64,000 nucleotides of DNA from Schlegelella_A sp965246805. Its GTDB lineage: Bacteria; Pseudomonadota; Gammaproteobacteria; Burkholderiales; Burkholderiaceae_C. The stretch spans positions 248,001 to 312,000 of the forward strand of contig CBDFFO010000003.1 in the NCBI GenBank assembly GCA_965246805.1, in the 5' to 3' direction. The translations under genes were made by a program, and so were the position numbers. Under the pieces are notes generated by a model. The model worked only from the letters and a program-made list of their open reading frames with translations, made no database searches and was not told the DNA's origin. Shown here piece after piece: positions 7,188 to 14,927 of the stretch (position 1 is its first letter; every line of letters begins with the position of its first letter).

Positions 7188-9134
7188 GTGGCCCAAACGT
7201 TTCCGCAACTGCTGCTCGACAACGCCACGCGGCGACCCCAGGCGCCGGCGCTGCGCGAAAAGGAATACGGCATCTGGCAGACGACGACGTGGCGCGAGCT
7301 CGCCGCGCTGGTCGAAACCATCGCCCGCGGGCTCGACGCGTCCGGGCTCGTGCCAGGCCAGCACGTTGTGGTGATCGGCGAGAACCGGCCTCGGCTCTAC
7401 GCAGCAATGCTCGCCGCCCAGGTGCTCGGTGCGATTGCGGTGCCGCTATACCAGGACGCCGCGGCCACCGAATTGCTGTTCCCCCTCGTCAACGCCGACG
7501 TGTCGTTCGCGATCGTCGAAGACCAGGAGCAGGTCGACAAGCTGATCGAGATCCGCGACCGCTGCCCGCAGCTCGCGCACATCTGGTTCGACGACCCGCG
7601 CGGCTTGCGCCACTACAACGAGCCGGGCCTTGCGCCGCTCGATGCGTTGATCGAGCGCGGCCGCGCGGCCGCATCGAACACGGCCGACTTCCTCGCCGCG
7701 CGCGCGGCCGCGACCCGACCCGACGACGTCGCCGCGATGTTCTTCACCTCGGGCACCACCGGGCATCCGAAAGGCGTGGTGCACACGCACGCGACGCTTA
7801 TCGATCGCGCGCGCGCCGGCGCCGCGTTCGACCACCTGAACGAACGCGAAGAGGTGCTCGCGTACCTGCCGCCGGCGTGGATCGGCCAGAACATCTTCTC
7901 GTTCGCGCAATGGCTGGTGTGCGGCTACGTGGTGAACTGCCCCGAATCGGCCGAGACCGTCGCGATCGATCTGAAGGAGATCGGCCCGACCTACTACTTC
8001 GCGCCGCCACGCGTGTTCGAGGGGCTGCTCACGACGGTGATGATCCGCATGGAAGACGCCAGCCGTTTGAAGCGCAAGGTCTTCGATCGCGCGATGGCGC
8101 TGGCGAGCCGCGTCGGCCCGTTGAAGATGGATCGCAAGCCAGTGTCGTTCACCGATCGCCTGCGCTACGCGATCGGCAACGTGCTCGTCTACGCGCCGCT
8201 GCGCAACACGCTGGGCTTCTCGCGCGTGCGCATCGCGTACACCGCGGGCGAGGCGATCGGCCCCGACCTCTTCACGTTCTACCGCTCGATCGGCATCAAC
8301 CTGAAGCAGCTGTACGGCTCGACCGAGACCGCCGTGTTCGTGTGCCTGCAGCCCGACCACGAGGCGCGTGCCGACACGGTCGGCGTGCCGATCGAAGGCG
8401 TCGAGCTGCGCTTCACCGATGCGGGCGAGCTGCTCGTGCGCTCGCGCGGCCTGCTGAAGGGCTACTACAAGAACGACGCGGCGACATCCGAAGTGCTCAC
8501 CGCCGACGGCTGGTACCACACGGGCGACGCCGGCTTCCTCGATGCGGCCGGGCACGTCAAGATCATCGACCGCGCGAAAGACGTCGGCCGCATCGCCGGC
8601 GGCGTGCACGACGGCGCGTTGTTCGCGCCGAAATACGTCGAGAACAAGCTGAAGTTCTTCTCGTTCATCAAGGAAGCGGTGGCCTTCGGCGACGGGCGCG
8701 ACCGGGTCTGCGTGTTCATCAACATCGACCTCGAAGCGGTCGGCAACTGGGTCGAGAAACGCAATCTGCCGTACGGCGGCTACACCGAGCTCGCGCAGAA
8801 AAGCGAGGTGTACGGTCTGGTGCGCGACTGCGTGATCAAGGTCAACGCCGACCTGGCGGCCGACGAGCGCCTTGCGGGCAGCCAGATCAGCCGCTTCCTC
8901 GTGCTGCACAAAGAGCTCGACGCCGACGACGGCGAGCTCACGCGAACGAGGAAGGTGCGGCGCGGCTTCATCGCGGAGCGCTATGGCGTGCTGGTCGACG
9001 CACTTTATGCGGGCAAAGCGTCGCAGTTCATCGAGACCGCGGTGAGGTTCGAGGACGGGCGCACCGTCAACGTCGCCGCCGAATTGCGGATCGAAGACGT
9101 GCCGACATACCCCGTCGTGCAGCGCGCCGCATGA
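7188..9134 (+). CDS. AMP-dependent acyl-CoA synthetase (long-chain fatty acid-CoA ligase type)
   Basis: Adenylate-forming enzyme that activates a carboxylic acid to its CoA thioester. From GTG 7188 it has ~648 residues. Motifs are the AMP-binding P-loop AMFFTSGTTGHPKGVVHTHA, the adenine-binding NLKQLYGSTETAVFV and the hinge region DGWYHTGDAGFLDAAGHVKI. The size and the insert between these motifs match the FadD15-like long-chain group. An in-frame ATG at 7104 would add a Ser/Arg-rich, non-family N-terminus; homologues usually begin around AQTFPQLLLDNA, hence the GTG choice. It heads a set of liv-type transporter genes in the same direction, which suggests that the transported acid is its substrate. 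Confidence 0.88.
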   Translation: MAQTFPQLLLDNATRRPQAPALREKEYGIWQTTTWRELAALVETIARGLDASGLVPGQHVVVIGENRPRLYAAMLAAQVLGAIAVPLYQDAAATELLFPLVNADVSFAIVEDQEQVDKLIEIRDRCPQLAHIWFDDPRGLRHYNEPGLAPLDALIERGRAAASNTADFLAARAAATRPDDVAAMFFTSGTTGHPKGVVHTHATLIDRARAGAAFDHLNEREEVLAYLPPAWIGQNIFSFAQWLVCGYVVNCPESAETVAIDLKEIGPTYYFAPPRVFEGLLTTVMIRMEDASRLKRKVFDRAMALASRVGPLKMDRKPVSFTDRLRYAIGNVLVYAPLRNTLGFSRVRIAYTAGEAIGPDLFTFYRSIGINLKQLYGSTETAVFVCLQPDHEARADTVGVPIEGVELRFTDAGELLVRSRGLLKGYYKNDAATSEVLTADGWYHTGDAGFLDAAGHVKIIDRAKDVGRIAGGVHDGALFAPKYVENKLKFFSFIKEAVAFGDGRDRVCVFINIDLEAVGNWVEKRNLPYGGYTELAQKSEVYGLVRDCVIKVNADLAADERLAGSQISRFLVLHKELDADDGELTRTRKVRRGFIAERYGVLVDALYAGKASQFIETAVRFEDGRTVNVAAELRIEDVPTYPVVQRAA

Positions 9135-9136
9135 AT

Positions 9137-9152
9137 CGCCCGATAACGGGCG
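9137..9152 (+). other. Short perfect hairpin before livG
   Basis: CGCCCG-ATAA-CGGGCG, a 6-bp stem with a 4-base loop in the 28-bp gap between the acyl-CoA synthetase stop and the livG ATG at 9163. There is no T-tract. It could weakly modulate translation or mRNA processing, or be chance in GC-rich DNA. Confidence 0.35.
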
Positions 9153-9162
9153 CGCCGGACGC

Positions 9163-10026
9163 ATGAACGGCACTGTGATCGAACCGGTGATCGATGCATC
9201 GTCGATCAGTGCGTCGGCGGCATCGGGCGCGGCGGCCGAGGCCCCGCGTCGAATCGGCGATGTGATCCTCGACGTTCGCCACATCAGCCTCCACTTCGGT
9301 GGCGTGAAGGCGCTCACCGACATCAGCTTCGACGTTCGCGAGCACGAGATCCGCGCCGTCATCGGCCCGAACGGCGCCGGCAAGAGCTCGATGCTCAACT
9401 GCATCAATGGCGTCTACCAGCCGCAGGAAGGTAGGGTCGCGCTGCGTGGGCAGACGTTTCGCCACATGAACTCGCGCCAAGTGGCCGAGATGGGCGTCGC
9501 GCGCACGTTCCAGAACCTCGCGCTCTTCAAGGGCATGAGCGTGCTCGACAACATCATGACCGGGCGCAACCTGAAGATGCGATCGAACCTCTTGATGCAG
9601 GCTCTGCGCATCGGCCCGGCCGAGCGCGAAGAGGTGGCGCACCGCGTGGTTGTCGAACGCATCATCGATTTCCTCGAGATCCAGGCCCATCGCAAGACCG
9701 CCGTCGGCAAGCTGCCGTACGGCCTGCAGAAGCGGGTCGACCTCGGCCGCGCGCTCGCGATGGAGCCGTCGCTCCTGCTGCTCGACGAGCCGATGGCCGG
9801 CATGAACGTCGAGGAGAAACAGGACATGAGCCGCTTCATCCTCGACGTCAACGACGAGTTCGGCACGACGATCGTGCTGATCGAGCACGACATGGGCGTG
9901 GTGATGGACATCTCGGACCGCGTCGTGGTGCTCGACTACGGCAGGAAGATCGGCGACGGCACGCCGGCCGAGGTTCGCAACGACCCGGACGTGATCCGCG
10001 CGTATCTCGGGGTGGATCACGGATGA
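9163..10026 (+). CDS. livG: Branched-chain-amino-acid-type ABC transporter ATPase LivG
   Basis: One of the two ATPase subunits of a HAAT-family ABC importer. The 287 residues carry Walker A GPNGAGKSS, the Q-loop region around RTFQNLALF, a signature-region variant (LPYGLQKRVDLGRALA, in place of LSGGQ, usual for LivG) and Walker B LLLLDEPMAGM. The C-terminal switch His sits in VLIEHDMGVV, and the LivG-type ending GDGTPAEVRNDPDVIRAYLG follows. A ~38-residue Ala/Ser-rich leader precedes the conserved domain (DVILDVRHISLHFGG), so an internal start is possible. Partners are the permeases at 10146 and 11118, the binding protein at 12269 and LivF at 13616. Confidence 0.92.
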   Translation: MNGTVIEPVIDASSISASAASGAAAEAPRRIGDVILDVRHISLHFGGVKALTDISFDVREHEIRAVIGPNGAGKSSMLNCINGVYQPQEGRVALRGQTFRHMNSRQVAEMGVARTFQNLALFKGMSVLDNIMTGRNLKMRSNLLMQALRIGPAEREEVAHRVVVERIIDFLEIQAHRKTAVGKLPYGLQKRVDLGRALAMEPSLLLLDEPMAGMNVEEKQDMSRFILDVNDEFGTTIVLIEHDMGVVMDISDRVVVLDYGRKIGDGTPAEVRNDPDVIRAYLGVDHG

Positions 10027-10049
10027 GCGTTGCGCGATGAGCGCCGCTG

Positions 10050-10137
10050 CTCCCGCTCACCCTCACCCCAGCCGTCTCCCGCAAGCGGGAGACGGGGCCA
10101 TGCAGAGCGCTCTTCCCTCGCGCCGAGCGAGGGAAAA
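10050..10137. repeat. REP-like double-hairpin element between livG and livH
   Basis: The livG-livH gap holds two perfect inverted repeats. The first is CCGTCTCCCG (10072-10081) with CGGGAGACGG (10086-10095) around the loop CAAG. The second is TTCCCTCGC (10113-10121) with GCGAGGGAA (10127-10135). The first, with the lead-in CTCACCCTCACCCCAG, matches a dispersed element I recognise across many Proteobacteria (from memory). Such elements usually lie outside coding sequence and can shape mRNA decay between cistrons. Neither hairpin has a T-run. Confidence 0.65.
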
Positions 10138-10145
10138 ATAACGAC

Positions 10146-11075
10146 ATGGGCTTCTTCGTCGAAACCGTGATCGGCGGCCTGATGGTCGGCATGCTTTACG
10201 CGCTGGTCGCGCTCGGCTTCGTGCTGATCTACAAGGCCTCGGGCGTCTTCAACTTCGCGCAAGGCGCGATGGTGCTGTTCGCCGCGCTCGCGATGGCGCG
10301 CTTCTCCGAATGGTTCCCGCTCTGGTTCGGCTTCGGGAGCCTGTTGCTCGCCGACCTGCTCGCGTTCGCGGCGGCGGCGCTCGCGATGGTGGGGGTCGCG
10401 TGGCTCGTCGACCGCCTGGCCTTGCGCTGGCTCGTCAACCAGGAAGGCATCACGCTCCTGATGGCGACGCTCGGCGTCGGCACCGTGCTCGACGGCGCGG
10501 GCCAGCTCATCTTCGGCAGCGCGACCTACAAGATCGATGTCGGCATTCCGAAGGATCCGATGGTGATCCTCGAGAGCGCGTTCCCCGGCGGCCTGCTGAT
10601 CACGCAGGAAGATCTCTATGCCGCGCTCGCCGCGGCGGTTCTGGTCGCGACGCTCACGCTCTTCTTCCAGAAGACCAGCACCGGCCGGGCGCTGCGTGCC
10701 GTCGCCGACGACCACCAGGCCGCGCAGTCAATCGGCATTCCGCTCGGCCGCATCTGGGTCATCGTATGGTCGCTCGGCGGCATCGTCGCGTTGGTGGCGG
10801 GCACAATCTGGGGCAGCAAGCTCGGCGTGCAGTACTCGATCTCGCTGGTGGCGCTGAAGGCGTTTCCGGTCGTGATCCTCGGCGGGCTCACGTCCGTGCC
10901 GGGCGCGATCTTGGGTGGCCTGATCATCGGCGTCGGCGAGAAGCTCGCCGAGATCTACCTCGGCCCGGTCATCGGCGGCGGCATCGAGAATTGGTTCGCC
11001 TACGTGCTCGCGCTCGGCGTGTTGCTGATCCGGCCGCAGGGCCTCTTCGGCGACAAGATCATCGACCGCGTCTGA
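10146..11075 (+). CDS. livH: Branched-chain-amino-acid-type ABC transporter permease LivH
   Basis: 309-residue inner-membrane permease, about eight predicted transmembrane segments. Typical LivH strings are GLMVGMLYALVALGFVLIYK, SGVFNFAQGAMV, the cytoplasmic coupling region GRALRAVADDHQAAQSIGIP, and the end KAFPVVILGGLTSVPGAI with IRPQGLFGD. It pairs with LivM, encoded 42 bp downstream, to form the translocation channel. The substrate cannot be inferred from the permease. Confidence 0.93.
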   Translation: MGFFVETVIGGLMVGMLYALVALGFVLIYKASGVFNFAQGAMVLFAALAMARFSEWFPLWFGFGSLLLADLLAFAAAALAMVGVAWLVDRLALRWLVNQEGITLLMATLGVGTVLDGAGQLIFGSATYKIDVGIPKDPMVILESAFPGGLLITQEDLYAALAAAVLVATLTLFFQKTSTGRALRAVADDHQAAQSIGIPLGRIWVIVWSLGGIVALVAGTIWGSKLGVQYSISLVALKAFPVVILGGLTSVPGAILGGLIIGVGEKLAEIYLGPVIGGGIENWFAYVLALGVLLIRPQGLFGDKIIDRV

Positions 11076-11117
11076 CCGACTGCCTCTCACCGACTGCGTC
11101 CCTCCTAAGCCCGCACC

Positions 11118-12182
11118 ATGTTCTATCGCGAGAACGGTCAATTCAAGAGCAGCTATCGGGCCGATCTCGCGCTGTTCCCGGTCGCGCAGGATCGATGGGC
11201 GATGTTCGGTCTTGGACTCGTGGCGTTCGTCGCGGTGCCGCTGCTCGGCACCGATTACAGCTTCGACGCGGTCTTCATCCCGTTCCTGATCCTCGCGCTC
11301 GCGGCCATCGGCCTCAACGTGCTGGTCGGCTACTGCGGCCAGATTTCGCTCGGCAGCGGCGCGTTCATGGCAGTCGGCGCCTACGCCGCGTACAACCTGC
11401 AGGCGCGCATCGAGGGCATGCCGCTCCTGCTGTCGCTGCTCGGCGGCGGTCTTGCCGCAACGCTCTTCGGTGTGCTGTTCGGCGTGCCGAGCCTGCGCAT
11501 TCGAGGCCTCTACCTCGCGGTGGCCACCCTCGCCGCGCAGTTCTTCACCGACTGGTTCACGAACCGCGTGAAGTGGGTGACGAACGATTCGTCGTCGGGC
11601 TCGGTGAGCGTGCAGACCTTGCAGATGTTCGGCTTCACGTTCGCGACGCCAGCGCAGAAGTACCTGCTCTGCCTCGGCATCGTCGTGTTGCTCGCGCTGC
11701 TCGCCAAGAACCTGGTGCGCGGCGCGCTCGGCCGCGAATGGATGGCGATCCGCGACATGGATGTCGCGGCCGCGGTGATCGGCATCCGCCCCGTCAACGC
11801 CAAGCTCACGGCGTTCGCGGTCTCGAGCTTCATCGTCGGCGTGGCCGGCGCGCTGTGGGGCTTCGTGCACCTCGGCGCGTGGGAGCCGGCCGCGTTCGGC
11901 ATCGACAAGTCGTTCCAGCTGCTCTTCATGATCATCATCGGCGGCCTCGGCTCGATCGCCGGCAGCTTCTTCGGCGCCGCCTTCATCGTGCTGCTGCCGT
12001 TGCTGCTCAACTACGTGCCGCGCTGGATCGGCCTCACGCTCTCGACCGCGACCGCGTCTCACATCGAGCACATGATCTTCGGCGCGCTGATCGTGTTCTT
12101 CCTGATCGTCGAGCCGCACGGCCTTGCGCGGCTCTGGGCCACCGCGCGGCAGAAGCTCCGGCTCTGGCCCTTCCCGCATTGA
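11118..12182 (+). CDS. livM: Branched-chain-amino-acid-type ABC transporter permease LivM
   Basis: 354-residue second permease. An N-terminal hydrophilic stretch (MFYRENGQFKSSYRADLALF) precedes membrane segments. Family strings are AIGLNVLVGYCGQISLGSGA, AVGAYAAYNLQ, GVPSLRIRGLYLAVATLAA, GREWMAIRDMDVAAAVIGI and FMIIIGGLGSIAGSFFGAAF. The ending IVEPHGLARLW is typical of LivM. It works with LivH as the membrane pore of the importer. Confidence 0.93.
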   Translation: MFYRENGQFKSSYRADLALFPVAQDRWAMFGLGLVAFVAVPLLGTDYSFDAVFIPFLILALAAIGLNVLVGYCGQISLGSGAFMAVGAYAAYNLQARIEGMPLLLSLLGGGLAATLFGVLFGVPSLRIRGLYLAVATLAAQFFTDWFTNRVKWVTNDSSSGSVSVQTLQMFGFTFATPAQKYLLCLGIVVLLALLAKNLVRGALGREWMAIRDMDVAAAVIGIRPVNAKLTAFAVSSFIVGVAGALWGFVHLGAWEPAAFGIDKSFQLLFMIIIGGLGSIAGSFFGAAFIVLLPLLLNYVPRWIGLTLSTATASHIEHMIFGALIVFFLIVEPHGLARLWATARQKLRLWPFPH

Positions 12183-12268
12183 TGACCTGATTTCCACGCA
12201 TTGCATCGCGCCTTCGAAACCGTTCTCATCGTCCCGTGTTCCACGTTCCACACAAAAGAGGAGACTCC

Positions 12269-13588
12269 ATGAAAACCACCCATCTCGCGCGCCACGCGCT
12301 CGCCACCGCCGCGCTCGCGGCCGCCATCGGCGTGCCGAGCTTCGCGCAGGCGCAGGCCGCCGAGCAGTTCGTGCCGCTCCTCGTGTACCGCACCGGCCAG
12401 TTCGCGCCGCTCGGCATTCCCTGGGCCGACGGCAAGCAGGATTATTTGAAGCTCATCAACGCGCGCGACGGCGGCGTGAACGGCGTGAAGCTGGTGTTCG
12501 AGGAATGCGAAACCGCCTACGACGCCGGCAAGGGCGTCGAGTGCTACGAACGCCTGAAGGCCAAGGGGAGCGGCGCGGCCGGCTTCGATCCGCAGTCGAC
12601 CGGCATCACGTTCGCACTCACCGACAAGGCCTACGTCGACAAGATGTCGATCGAGACGCCGGGCTATGGTCTTTCGCAATCGGTCGACGGCAATGTCTTC
12701 GAATGGAACTTCCCGCTTCTCGGCACCTACTGGACCGCCGCCGACGTGATGGTCCAGGACATCCTGAAGAAGGAAGGCGGAAGCCTCAAGGGCAAGAAGA
12801 TCGCGCTCGTCTATCACGACTCGCCGTATGGCAAGGAGCCGATCCCGCTGCTGCAGAAGCGCGCCGCCGCCGACGGCTTCGAGCTCGTGCTGCACCCCGT
12901 CACGCCGCCGGGCGTCGAGCAGAAATCGACGTGGCTGCAGATTCGCCAGGAGAAGCCCGACTACGTGCTGTTCTGGTCGGCCGGCGTGATGACGCCCGCC
13001 GGCATCCGTGAAGCCCAGGCGAGCGGCTACCCGCGCGAGAAGATGTACGCGATCTGGTGGGCCGGCTCCGACCACGACGTGAAGGACATCGGCGCGGGGG
13101 CGAAAGGCTACAACGCGATCACGATCCACAACAGCGTCGCGAAGGACAAAGTCCACGACGACCTGAAGAAGTTCGTCTACGACAAGGGCCAGGGCACGGG
13201 CCCGGCCGACAGCGTCGGCGCGCTCGCGCACACACGCGGCATGATGATCTCGATGCTGCAGGTGGAAGCGATCCGCGCAGCGCAGGACAAGTACGGCAAG
13301 GGCAAGCCGCTCACGCCCGAGCAGGTGCGCTGGGGCTTTGAGAACCTCGACCTGACAGCCGCCAAGCTGAAGGCGCTCGGCTTCGGCGACATCATGCGGC
13401 CGGTCAAGACCTCGTGCAGCAACCACATGGGCGACGACTGGGCCCGCATCGTTCAATGGGACGGCGCGAAGTGGGAGCTGAAATCCGACTGGTACCAGGC
13501 GAGCAAGACCCATATAACGCCACTGGTGAAGGAATACGCCGAGAAATACGCGAAGGACAAGAAAGTGACCGTGCGCAGCTGCAGCTGA
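12269..13588 (+). CDS. Periplasmic substrate-binding protein of the liv-type ABC importer
   Basis: 439-residue type I periplasmic binding protein (Peripla_BP_6 / LivK-like). ATG 12269 follows AAGAGGAGA, a strong ribosome binding site. The N-terminus MKTTHLARHALATAALAAAI with cleavage near SFAQAQA is a Sec signal peptide. Core strings are FEECETAYDAGKGVECYERL, KIALVYHDSPYGKEPIPLLQ and YVLFWSAGVMTPAGIREAQA. Two adenylate-forming enzymes in the cluster argue for a fatty or aromatic acid as substrate rather than an amino acid; this is inference. Confidence 0.9.
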   Translation: MKTTHLARHALATAALAAAIGVPSFAQAQAAEQFVPLLVYRTGQFAPLGIPWADGKQDYLKLINARDGGVNGVKLVFEECETAYDAGKGVECYERLKAKGSGAAGFDPQSTGITFALTDKAYVDKMSIETPGYGLSQSVDGNVFEWNFPLLGTYWTAADVMVQDILKKEGGSLKGKKIALVYHDSPYGKEPIPLLQKRAAADGFELVLHPVTPPGVEQKSTWLQIRQEKPDYVLFWSAGVMTPAGIREAQASGYPREKMYAIWWAGSDHDVKDIGAGAKGYNAITIHNSVAKDKVHDDLKKFVYDKGQGTGPADSVGALAHTRGMMISMLQVEAIRAAQDKYGKGKPLTPEQVRWGFENLDLTAAKLKALGFGDIMRPVKTSCSNHMGDDWARIVQWDGAKWELKSDWYQASKTHITPLVKEYAEKYAKDKKVTVRSCS

Positions 13589-13615
13589 TGGCGGCGACCT
13601 GATCGATCGACGCGC

Positions 13616-14485
13616 ATGAGCACCCTCGCGACACCGGCGCTCGAGCACGGCACGTCGGCCGCGCCATCGACGGTGCCCTTGCTCGACGTGAACGGCATCG
13701 AGGTCATCTACAACCACGTGATCCTGGTGCTGAAGGGCGTGTCGTTGCAGGTGCCCGAGGGCCGGATCGTCGCGTTGATGGGCGGCAACGGCGCGGGCAA
13801 AACGACGACGCTGCGCGCGGTGAGCAACCTGCTCGCGGGCGAGCGCGGCGCCGTCACCAAAGGCTCGATCGCGTTGCGCGGCGAACGCATCGAGCGGCTC
13901 AGCACCTCGGACATGGTCGAGCGCGGCGTGGTGCAGGTGATGGAAGGCCGTCGCTGCTTCGGGCACTTGAGCATCGAGGAGAACTTGTTGACGGGCGCCT
14001 ACACGCGGCGCGACGGCAAGGCGGCGATCGCGACCACGCTTGAGAAGGTCTATGCGTACTTCCCACGACTCAAGACGCGGCGCAGCTCGCAAGCCGCCTA
14101 CACGTCGGGTGGCGAGCAGCAGATGTGCGCGATCGGCCGTGCGTTGATGGCGAGCCCGAAGATGGTCTTGCTCGACGAGCCGTCGATGGGTCTCGCGCCG
14201 CAGATCGTCGATGAGGTGTTCGAGATCGTGCGCGACCTGAACCAGAAGGAACGCGTGACCTTCCTGCTCGCCGAACAGAACACGCACATGGCGTTGCGCC
14301 ATGCCGACTTCGGCTACATCCTCGAGAGCGGCCGGATCGTGATGGACGGTGCCGCCGATGCATTGCGTGCGAACGAAGACGTCAAGGAGTTCTACCTCGG
14401 CACCGGCGGCAGCAGCGGCAGCGCCGAGCGCAAGAGCTATCGCGACGTGAAGAGCTACAAGCGGCGGAAGCGCTGGCTCGCATGA
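13616..14485 (+). CDS. livF: Branched-chain-amino-acid-type ABC transporter ATPase LivF
   Basis: 289-residue second ATPase of the importer. Walker A is GGNGAGKTTT, the signature region is YTSGGEQQMCAIGRALMASP, Walker B is MVLLDEPSMGLAPQIVDEVF, and the switch region is LLAEQNTHMALRHADFGYIL. The C-terminus is extended and Ser/Lys/Arg-rich (SGSAERKSYRDVKSYKRRKR), a tail I associate with this transporter subgroup. Its stop codon (14483-14485) overlaps an ATG that opens an 87-bp tandem repeat unit. Confidence 0.92.
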   Translation: MSTLATPALEHGTSAAPSTVPLLDVNGIEVIYNHVILVLKGVSLQVPEGRIVALMGGNGAGKTTTLRAVSNLLAGERGAVTKGSIALRGERIERLSTSDMVERGVVQVMEGRRCFGHLSIEENLLTGAYTRRDGKAAIATTLEKVYAYFPRLKTRRSSQAAYTSGGEQQMCAIGRALMASPKMVLLDEPSMGLAPQIVDEVFEIVRDLNQKERVTFLLAEQNTHMALRHADFGYILESGRIVMDGAADALRANEDVKEFYLGTGGSSGSAERKSYRDVKSYKRRKRWLA

Positions 14486-14655
14486 GCCTGCCCGGCCGCC
14501 AAGGGCCACGAAGAGGCTTCGCCAGATCCTCCGGCGAATACCGCAGCGCGCAGCGCGAAGGTGCTCCAATGAGCCTGCCCGGCCGCCAAGGGCCACGAAG
14601 AGGCCCCGCCAGGTCCTCGGGCGAATACCGCAGCGCGCAGCGCGAAGGGCTCAAA
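14482..14655 (+). repeat. In-frame tandem repeat, two 87-bp units between livF and the next gene
   Basis: Unit 1 spans 14482-14568 and unit 2 spans 14569-14655, with only a handful of differences. Each begins ATGAGCCTGCCCGGCCGCC and ends in an AC/GC-rich arm leading into the next ATG. Both units are whole codons, so together they read as one 58-codon frame (MSLPGRQGPRRG..., repeated) that stops at 14656-14658, overlapping the ATG of the gene at 14655. On the minus strand the units read SRCALRYSPEDLA(G/K)PLRG. It resembles a dispersed Burkholderiales repeat placed exactly at ATGA junctions. Whether the 58-codon frame is translated is unknown. Confidence 0.8.
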
Positions 14656-14927
14656 TGACGGCCCCGAACGCCGACGCGTTGAAGGCGCTGCTGCCGCTGC
14701 TGCGACAGTTGCGCGACATCAAGGGCGTGCGCGAAAGCATGCCGGGTCGCTTCGTGTGTCGGCAGATCACCCTGGTGCAGTTCGTCGAGAACGCGGGCGT
14801 CGTCGGCGCCGAACTGAAGAAGGCGGGTGGCTCCGGGGTCGATCGCTATGCGCTCGACACGCCCGCGCAACAGCGCAAGCTCGTCGACGATGCGAAGCGA
14901 CGCGCGTCGGCGCTCGACGACGAATGA
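14655..14927 (+). CDS. Small conserved protein of the liv/acyl-CoA ligase cluster, unknown function
   Basis: 90-residue soluble protein, MTAPNADALKALLPLLRQLR at the start and a charged helical end (QQRKLVDDAKRRASALDDE). There is no signal peptide or membrane segment. The middle (ESMPGRFVCRQITLVQFVEN) looks like a compact folded core. I believe similar small proteins accompany this type of gene cluster in other Burkholderiales, but cannot name a domain. Its start overlaps the stop of the repeat-encoded frame and its own stop overlaps the next ATG (14924), so it is translationally coupled on both sides. It may assist the CoA ligase; this is a guess. Confidence 0.7.
   Translation: MTAPNADALKALLPLLRQLRDIKGVRESMPGRFVCRQITLVQFVENAGVVGAELKKAGGSGVDRYALDTPAQQRKLVDDAKRRASALDDE

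Noticed and set aside
12059..14596. An 845-codon minus-strand frame opposite the binding protein and livF
   Set aside because: Composition is typical of antisense frames, with no domain; the opposite strand carries clear liv genes.
14482..14655. CRISPR or phage attachment repeats
   Set aside because: The two 87-bp copies are directly adjacent with no spacer, are in frame with neighbouring genes, and have no integrase nearby.
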